DNA of 64,000 bases from Paenibacillus sp. EZ-K15 (GTDB taxonomy: Bacteria > Bacillota > Bacilli > Paenibacillales > Paenibacillaceae), in NCBI RefSeq assembly GCF_002573715.1, contig NZ_PDHM01000012.1:311368-375367 (forward strand). Reading direction: 5' to 3'. This document shows positions 63,310 to 64,000 of the stretch, piece after piece. Under the pieces are notes generated by a model that saw only the letters and a list, made by a program, of their open reading frames with translations, made no database searches and was not told the origin of the DNA. Every line of letters begins with the position of its first letter. The stretch's first letter is position 1. A program made the position numbers and the translations under genes.

Positions 63310-63341
63310 GGAAGGCATCCGATTGGATGCCTCTTCTTTTA
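63310..63341 (+). terminator. Terminator after the ABC exporter genes
   Basis: GGCATCC pairs with GGATGCC, extended by GAAG/CTTC with a bulge, followed by TTTT. Confidence 0.8.
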
Positions 63342-63375
63342 TTTTGTTGGATTGTATACTTGCGTTTAAAAGCGG

Positions 63376-63404
63376 TTGAACAAGAACGTAGGTTCGTATA
63401 TAAT
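63376..63404 (+). promoter_or_regulatory. Strong promoter candidate with long untranslated downstream region
   Basis: TTGAAC (63376-63381), 17 bases, TATAAT (63399-63404). No gene follows for about 550 bases, until the start near 63962. Confidence 0.65.
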
Positions 63405-63411
63405 GGAGATA

Positions 63412-63950
63412 TAGCAAATTAACTTCCTATTTCACTCTTCACTTCATAAATCCATGATGGATTCCCCCACTAATGTATTTAATTACCTGTTGTTATGCCT
63501 TCCGGGCCTTATATAATCAACTTAGATGATGTCAGGATGTTAAATAGTAGGATCTGAGTTTATTCTGGCTTAGTCATATTCACAAGGTCGTGGATTCTTG
63601 ATAACTAATGCTTGGTTTTCGTTTGGTATACGGATTGAACGTTTCAGTGGTTTAATTCGTTTTGGTGTATAAGAAGTTCTAAGCTGCTCTGTTTTAGAAT
63701 TTTTGAGCCAAACCGGAGCTATAAACGACGTTTAATGTTTTTGCATTTTCCATCACAGTTTCCAGACATATAAGAAGTGGCAGGCGCCATCGGAATTGAC
63801 CTCAAGAACATGCATCATTAGGACGACTCGATAGAAACTGAGGGTCTGTCGGTATAGCGTTTATTTATGGACGTTATAACCATCAGTGTAATCAGGTTAC
63901 ATCGGGAAGTGGCGTAGCACACATTTAACCATTTCTTATGGTGCAGGGAG
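63412..63950. other. Long region without a recognisable gene
   Basis: No credible ORF with ribosome site on either strand and no terminator or tRNA. The region is A+T rich with short palindromes. It could be a long leader (riboswitch or antisense RNA) of the gene starting near 63962, but I recognise no riboswitch class. Confidence 0.4.
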
Positions 63951-63961
63951 GAAATCTTTGA

Positions 63962-64000
63962 ATGGAAGTTATTTGGTTTATGGTGTTTTCAACATTTGAA
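63962..64000 (+). CDS. Start of an unknown gene, truncated by the window end
   Basis: ATG 63962 lies about 10 bases after AGGGAGG and opens a frame with hydrophobic start (MEVIWFMVFSTFE) that runs to the window edge. Only 13 codons are visible, so it cannot be identified; it might encode a membrane protein. Confidence 0.35.
   Translation, partial: MEVIWFMVFSTFE

Overview
The window is a low-to-mid GC Firmicute chromosome, almost certainly a Paenibacillus. Gene order (ylmE-sepF-ylmG-ylmH-divIVA-ileS-lspA-rluD, then pyrR-pyrB-pyrC-carA-carB-pyrF-pyrE), strong AGGAGG ribosome sites, a T-box, a PyrR attenuator, YesM/YesN-type regulators with LplABC-type transporters, and sporulation families (YjcZ, YmaF) all fit. 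No replication origin, CRISPR array, rRNA or complete insertion sequence was seen.

Layout. 1-8.95 kb: the cell-division/translation block, with an isoleucine T-box before a type 2 (eukaryote-like) IleRS, a DksA-like protein, signal peptidase II and an RluD-like pseudouridine synthase. 9.0-11.4 kb: an ABC-F ATPase behind its own promoter, a small upstream ORF and a strong intrinsic terminator, a layout typical of antibiotic-inducible attenuation. 11.5-21.8 kb: LL-diaminopimelate aminotransferase and the pyrimidine operon, under one PyrR attenuator and without pyrK/pyrD. 22.0-26.1 kb: a TetR regulator, then a five-gene type VII-secretion cassette: an EspG-like protein, a WXG/glycine-zipper candidate effector, a polytopic membrane protein, a DUF4176 protein and a WXG100 protein, closed by a terminator. 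This is the most novel part of the window.

26.4-31.7 kb: tRNA-fMet and a second CAT tRNA, then an AT-rich patch with small sporulation-type genes (YjcZ, lectin-like, YmaF, ferritin-like, YetF) and a degenerate copy of the second tRNA plus its flank about 3 kb downstream. 31.7-38.4 kb: MFS pump with its TetR, a LysR remnant, polysaccharide deacetylase, tRNA-Leu, ung, an AI-2E-family permease and a minimal L,D-transpeptidase. 38.6-58.2 kb: a sugar-utilisation locus with YesM/YesN two-component system, lipoprotein/LplB/LplC importer and five cytoplasmic glycosidases (GH3, two GH38, GH125, and a GH42-like enzyme I cannot assign), which together suggest uptake and breakdown of alpha-mannosides such as trimmed N-glycans or yeast mannan.

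58.4-64 kb: a small unknown gene, an L,D-transpeptidase that appears to start at ATT, a TetR-GNAT-ABC exporter operon with paired palindromic operators, and about 0.6 kb without recognisable genes at the right end. All family assignments come from reading the translated sequences; no database search was possible.
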